From: Cubamyces lactineus
Taxonomy: Eukaryota > Basidiomycota > Agaricomycetes > Polyporales > Polyporaceae
NCBI GenBank assembly: GCA_022376465.1
Contig: JACDTU010000005.1
Location: 1,724,001 to 1,788,000, forward strand
DNA length: 64,000 bases
Direction: 5' to 3'
The notes under the pieces are model-generated. The model saw only the letters and a program-made list of their open reading frames with translations. It ran no database searches and was not told the DNA's origin. Shown piece after piece: positions 58,872 through 64,000 of this stretch (the first letter of the stretch is position 1; each line of letters starts with the position of its first letter). Both the position numbers and the translations under genes were made by a program.

Positions 58872-60365
58872 TCACAAGTCGAACGATTGCAAGATCGTTT
58901 CCGTGGTGTTCCACAACTCTTCCGCGAGCTCCGTGTCCTCCGCATGAGTTGTTGGCGGGGCGACAAGCTTGCCGGGTGGCTCCAGCCAAGCTCCCTTGTA
59001 CCTATCTCTCTCAGCTTTCACAACTGGGGATGCTGCAGCGAGCGCCGAGGTGTAAGCGCCTTCAGACGGGCTCATAAAGAACCAGCCGAGGAGAGACTTC
59101 ATGAGTGGACCGACTAGGGGAGTTTGCATGGTGGGGTCCTTCCCGAACCCCTCTGTAAGACGTCATTCTCATCTTAAGTGGGATTCTCACCCGACTGAAA
59201 GGGTGTGGCGTACCGGTGTTGACAGCACCTGGGTGAAGAGCCATGACTGTGATAAGAGCACCCTCGAAGTCGAACTTCTTCTGTAGCTGCTTTGCATACA
59301 ACGCGTTTGCCAGTTTGCTCAGGGCTGTAAGAGCGTGAGTTTGGTGAAGGATCCGTGCATGGGCAAGTGGCTCACCATATCTGTTAAGCTCAGCGAATAT
59401 CCCACTGAACTTCTGATTGAAGTCGTTGATATCCCGGAAGTGTACCTCGCGCCCCTTCAGCATGCGTATAGTGCCAGAAGAAACCTATAGGAAATGACGC
59501 CGATACTAAGTACCAGCCAAACGAGAGAAAGGCTACGGCGCTCACCATAACGACTCGAACGTCGCTGCCTGGCTCTTTCGCCGTTTGTACCAACAGCGGC
59601 AGTAAGTTCTTTGTGAATACGAACGGGCTGACGTGACTATAGCATAGCAAAGGCGTCAAGAGCAATCCTTATTTAGCCCAATTGAGCGCCACGTACTTGA
59701 CTAGCATATTGTCTTGGATGCCTACAGTATCCGAGTCGGTGAGCATTCCGAACAGCGTATAGAACGTATCCGAGTCGGTAACACCGCACCGTAAGTCTTG
59801 TCGATCCTGTAGGGCACACGCATACTGTAGGAGACAAATGCTTAGGACCTCGCGTCACATCAGAAAACGATTTTCTTGAGACTTACATCCCGGCGTTATT
59901 GACTGAAGTTGTTAATCACGGTGGCACAATAGTCAACATGACAGATCTGAAGAGTCTTACACATCTGTTCTTACCCAGAATGTCTAGCCTCCTCTCCTTG
60001 GCTAGGAAGGCTTCCGCGGCTTCCTTCGCTTTGCGCGGGTCGTTGAGATCGAGCTGAAACCAGTCAAGCTCCCCATTCCCAGGTTGTAAACCTTCAGCGC
60101 GCAACCGTTCGATTGCAACCCTTGCGCGCTCTTCGCTACGAGCACCGATGTACACCTTCGCGCCGTGTCGGACAAGGTGCTGCACGGTCGCATAGCCGAT
60201 GCCACTGCTGTTCAGGTCACGGACGACAAGTCAGCTAAGAGTCAACTCTTGTTATGCAGAAGCAGGCACTTACTTCCCACCTGTAACGATCGCTACCTTA
60301 CCTGTAAGGTCGGCAAGGTCTTTGGCCGGGTCGAACTTGGACTGCTTGGAGACAAAGCTCCCCAT
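58872..60365 (-). CDS. Short-chain dehydrogenase/reductase, retinol-dehydrogenase-like
   Basis: Nine exons: 60365-60274, 60207-59975, 59902-59887 (16 nt), 59824-59790, 59721-59697, 59636-59546, 59484-59376, 59324-59214 and 59152-58872 (330 aa). The Rossmann start is GKVAIVTGGNSGIGYATVQ (TGxxxGIG). Then come GARSEERARVAI, LDLNDPRKAK, VNNAG, the VVMVSSGT serine region and the catalytic YALSK (Tyr-x3-Lys) followed by LANALYAKQLQ and HPGAVNTEGF. This is the classical SDR family related to WW-domain oxidoreductase and retinol dehydrogenases; Arg in GARS points to NADP(H). The substrate is unknown. It is divergent from the La-motif gene. Three consecutive exons of 16-35 nt make it easy to mis-annotate. 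Confidence 0.9.
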
Positions 60366-61484
60366 GACAGAATGAGCGTGTCGAATACGTGGCAAAACCA
60401 ATGGCCACCACTACAGAAGGTTTTCCATCAAACAGAACGTTCAGCAAGTCAGCTCTCACACCATACACGTGGGGCCGGACAAATTGAGAGACGATGTCCG
60501 ACGAGTGTTCCTCATAGTTCTACCAATTTGTCACATGGGCATGATATCTGCAGACGCGTCTGATACTTGTAGTGCCAACGATGCAGCTCAGTATGTCTGG
60601 GGAGAACGACTGTCGCGAGCGTTGCATCTCATGAATCGACGAGTCGATGGTTGCGAACCCGCAAAGTGGGGTTTGAAAGGTTTGTCTGACAAACCTACTT
60701 GTCGCAAGTCTTATTGTCAATCCGGATCGGTTAGCTATGCGGTCAGACGTTACAACTGGACGAATGGGAATTCTGAGGTTGGGGGTTAACCAATCATAGT
60801 CGGTATCTTGGGAAGTTCTGCTTTCGTAGAGGCTTACGCGCAAGTGCTCCTCGGTGGTAGAATGCAAGTCAGGCCCGTGGTGCATAGTACGTGGGTGTTA
60901 TTTAGGACAGCGTGCTAAGTCGGCAAGTACCGAATGGAGTGGGTTGGCCGCTCGAGGAATTCAGCTGCTCGTCTAGAGCGACTCCACTGCGCCTACTGCA
61001 GTGGACCATCTGCACCGTCTGTGAATGGACTACGTTTATCATGAATTGCATCGCAAAGCAGCCAGCTGCAGAGTTGTCACGTACTGCAGTGGCCTGCAGC
61101 TTGTGCGTGGAAGAGAATCGAAGAGATGTGCCACCCTTCGAGGCGCGGTTACGTGAGCGGCAGGGGGCAAAATACGATGCCGTGTCGTTCCTGGGTCACT
61201 GCCAGACCTCCTTGTCTTTAGCCATCATCTGCGAGTTGTTCTCAGCTCGCATCCGGCTCCTATATTTTTCGACTCCTCTCGCATTCCGTGCGCGGCCTCC
61301 AGCTCTCTCTCAGACCCTCAGCTGCTCTTCGTCCAGGAACATCTTACAATCGATTCTCCTCTGCCCCCGATCTCGTCCTCATCAGTCTCTTTGCACTCTC
61401 GTCTCTCTCTGCTTCCGCTCTCTCTGCTGTATCATCTTTCTGCGAACCAGGCTGACTTCAGCCACGATTCTGTCTGCGGAATCC
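60366..61484. other. Divergent promoter region, 1.1 kb
   Basis: Between the SDR (-) and the La-motif gene (+). The 250 bp before the latter are C/T-rich, as in a fungal leader. An open frame runs upstream of its ATG but has no motif. Confidence 0.5.
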
Positions 61485-64000
61485 ATGGTCTCTCCTGCAC
61501 CGCTGGCTGCCGCCAACACCCCTCCCCTGTCATACGCCGACAGCGCGAAGAAAGCCCCAAATGCTAAAACTTCATCTCAGGTAGTGGCCACACGCCATAA
61601 CACCCAAAGCGTGCCCACAAGCACTGCCAATATAACTGCCTCTACTGCGCATAGTTCTGCCACACCTCGCCCTGCTGCCCTCATCGCACCGAACATTGCT
61701 TCCAAAGCTTCATCGTCTAGCCGCTCAACAACTGACACAACCATTGCTTCCACGGCTTCACCACCCCTGCCTGGGCCATCTGCCCATTCGGCCACGCCTC
61801 TTGCTGCAGAGCGTCTTGCCGAAACTAAGTCTAACGGTGACGTAAGCCTGAACGGTGACTCTACGCTGTCGGCGCCGTCTGTACCGTCTACCCAAAAACA
61901 GGCTCCGGCGCCTCCAGTGAATGTATGGAACATACGGAAAGAGCAAATGGCAGCTCGTGCCCTCAACCAGAACCAGCCCCGGACTACAAACACGCCTTCT
62001 GTCGCGTCAAACCACATCCTCAGTTCTGCTCTCTTGTCCGCTCAACCACCCGCTCCCGAAGCTTCCGCGCCAGGCGCATCTAGCTCTCAGACGTCTCCCA
62101 ATCCGTCCATGAAGCCTTCGCCAGTTATTTCTGCTACCAATGGTCATCCAGTGTCTTCTACCGAAGAGGATGATCCCTTTGTCGTACGACTTGGACGAAC
62201 ACCGCCAAATCCCACACCGCCCGCGATCGACGACACTGAAAGCTGGCCTCAAGTAGGTCAGGCAGCGGCGACTCCTCCGCATGTTAGCAATGGCCGTGCT
62301 GAGGGAAGGAACAAGGAAGGCGATGAGGATAGAGGACACGAGAGGGAGGCGTCGCAAGGGCATGGTTCAAGAAAGAGTGCGTATCCTCCTCTAAGTCCTC
62401 TCGCAGGGCCTCCTTATTAGTTTCCAACTTCTTCCGCCTCTTCACGGACAATGTCTTGGTCACACGAACATCTCGCTGATTCTAATTCACTCTTCCGCTC
62501 CGTCGTTGCACGTTCTATGCATCGTCAAGCAGGTGAGAAAACGAAATGGGTCCCCATACCCCCAGAGGAACTGCAATTCGAACGGCCAAACCGCGCACAG
62601 CATCCCAGACACCGCCCTCAACACCCAGAGCGTAGCCATCGGCAATCCGGTGGCCCTTCTGGTGCAGCCTCTTCGTCCTCTGGACAAGGGTCCCAACAGC
62701 AAAGTCGGACGCATTCCGCGAGCGGTGTGCGAGCGCCGCCTTCGCATGCAGGGTCAGTGTCGCATTCTCAAACTCAAAGTCGAACAGGCAGTGTACATTC
62801 CAGTCCTCGACACTCGAGTGTGCGAGGAGGCGGCAGGCGACTACCCGATGACGGCGGCGTCTCTGGGTTCAGCGGCAGCAGGAGCTTGCGATCGTCAGGA
62901 CCAAGCTCCCCGTCTACATTCGCACAGCCTCAGCCGCTCCCTGCACAAGAGTTCATTCCTAGTGCAAGACCGTTCATCAACACGAACATTGCACAGACTG
63001 GGGTGGACGGCCCCTTCAACTCTATTCCTGAATCCAGCGCCGTAGAATCCCCTCACCTGGGCGCGTACTATCCTCCGAATCCGCAACCACTCGGCGTGTC
63101 TCCGTACCATTCTCCTCGCCCAGCTGGTTCGCCCGCCACAAATCCTTACGCTCTCCCTCCCATGGTCTATCCAGGCCAGCCTGGCATTCCAGCACCCGTC
63201 CCTGTTCCCGGGTACGGCACACCTCCTTACCCTGTATACCCTCCGTACCCCTATGTATACGGTCAACCCTACATGTACTGGCATCCCCCTGGTGCACCAC
63301 CTCCCGGCATGCCTGTAACTTCGCCTACGGCGTTCCCGGCCGATATCGGAGTCCCGCCTCCCACCATGATCGTGCGCCCACCTCCACCGAGCGAATCCGA
63401 AGCTGTGGCAGGATATCGCGAAGTTGGCCCTACTTCACCTCCTCCCGTCGATCCTGGGCAGATTCATCAAGGCGAGAGCGTTCCTACAGAGCGCGGCAGA
63501 CGCACACGGGAGCTCAGCTTTGGTACAATAGCTGTGGGAGGCGGAGAAACCCCTAACGTCGCGCCGGGATCGCCGAGTGTGGGCGCTGTGGCGGACGGCG
63601 CTGTGCTGGGGCTCGATGTGGCTGGTGAGCGCGAGTCCGCCTCGGTAGCTGGAGAGCAGCGGAAGGCTGGCGAGGACAGCAACATCGCAGAGAAATCATC
63701 GAAGGGTTTCTCTACTTTCTCTATCGGGGTTTCTCCTGGCGAACTCGGTCCGGCACGCTTACGCTCACGCACACGAACACAGTCGAGGGGCGCTGTTGCT
63801 GCTGTGCAGACCGAGGGATCGGCAGCCAGCGACTGTGTTGACAGCGGAGCCACATCTGTCGATAGCGTTGCGGTTCTCGCGGACGTTGCTGCAAAGGTCA
63901 TCGATTTGACGGACCCGGAGACGAAGTGGGAGTTCGGAACCACCAAGCAAGGCGATGAGCCCGTTCCTCAAGTGAATGAAGATCGCTCGGCTCCCCCGGT
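61485..64000 (+). CDS. Probable La-related (LARP1/Slr1-like) RNA-binding protein, 3'-partial
   Basis: Exons 61485-62376 and 62533 to beyond the right edge (781 codons seen). The visible part is all low complexity: Ala/Ser/Thr/Pro-rich residues 1-200 with NVWNIRKEQMAARA, an acidic stretch with DDPFVVRLGR and ESWPQVGQA, then across the splice KTKWVPIPPEELQ, Gln/Ser-rich and Pro/Tyr-rich sequence. The VNVWNxRKEQM and KTKWVPIPPEELQ motifs are, in my memory, the N-terminal hallmarks of fungal LARP1/Slr1 proteins, where the La-motif follows further downstream. Such proteins bind mRNA 5' or 3' ends and regulate translation of ribosomal-protein mRNAs. The La domain itself lies outside the window, so the call rests on the linker motifs only. 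Confidence 0.6.

Noticed and set aside
59727..59782. Duplicated GTATCCGAGTCGGT within an SDR intron
   Set aside because: Two copies of a 14-mer in an intron; a minor local duplication without evident function.

Overview
The window reads as nuclear DNA of a filamentous basidiomycete (Agaricomycetes, perhaps Polyporales). The genes are dense and GC-rich, and almost all are cut by many GT-AG introns of about 45-100 bp. The family content fits: Ure2p-type glutathione transferases in tandem, GPI-anchored GH16 glucanases, Kar5/Tht1, a multi-CCCH RBR ubiquitin ligase, an Sgs1-type RecQ helicase and a DUF6589 protein. No CRISPR, operon or bacterial feature is present. All gene models were spliced by eye. 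For most of them every intron keeps the reading frame and the summed exon length is a whole number of codons.

Layout. 0-9 kb: an acidic Ser/Pro-rich protein, possibly cut at the left edge (+); a DUF4048-like protein (-); ATP synthase subunit k, with 8-nt and 15-nt exons (-); and a delta-9 fatty-acid desaturase fused to cytochrome b5, with a 12-nt microexon (-). 9.7-26 kb: two tandem pairs of Ure2p-like GSTs in opposite orientation (9.7-12.4 kb on -, 22.4-26.0 kb on +) flank a tandem pair of GH16 glucanases and an Ort1-type mitochondrial carrier. 26-31 kb: mitochondrial ribosome recycling factor (-) and a polyQ/polyA protein (+). 31-43 kb: a large CCCH-RBR E3 ligase (-), the karyogamy protein Kar5 with 15 exons (-), a Gtt1-like GST (+) and a conserved protein of unknown function (-). 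43-48 kb: a gene-poor stretch, then a small SOM1-like gene (-) divergent from S-adenosylhomocysteine hydrolase (+).

48.5-56.6 kb holds the most unusual part. A RecQ helicase (-) and a DUF6589 protein (+) diverge from a 234-bp promoter gap. The block is bounded on both outer sides by a 73-bp inverted repeat with 67 of 73 positions matching, about 85 and 105 bp beyond the two stop codons. This looks like an 8-kb autonomous mobile or selfish module with helicase and DUF6589 as cargo or machinery. It is the main candidate for an undescribed system here.

56.8-64 kb: an unrecognised six-exon gene (+), a retinol-dehydrogenase-like SDR (-) and a probable La-motif (LARP1/Slr1-like) RNA-binding protein that runs off the right edge (+).

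Functional themes are mitochondria (Atp19, Ort1-like carrier, Rrf1, Som1-like), oxidative and xenobiotic handling (five GSTs, SDR), membrane and cell-wall work (desaturase, GH16) and methyl-cycle metabolism (Sah1). Family names are recalled from motifs. No database search was possible.
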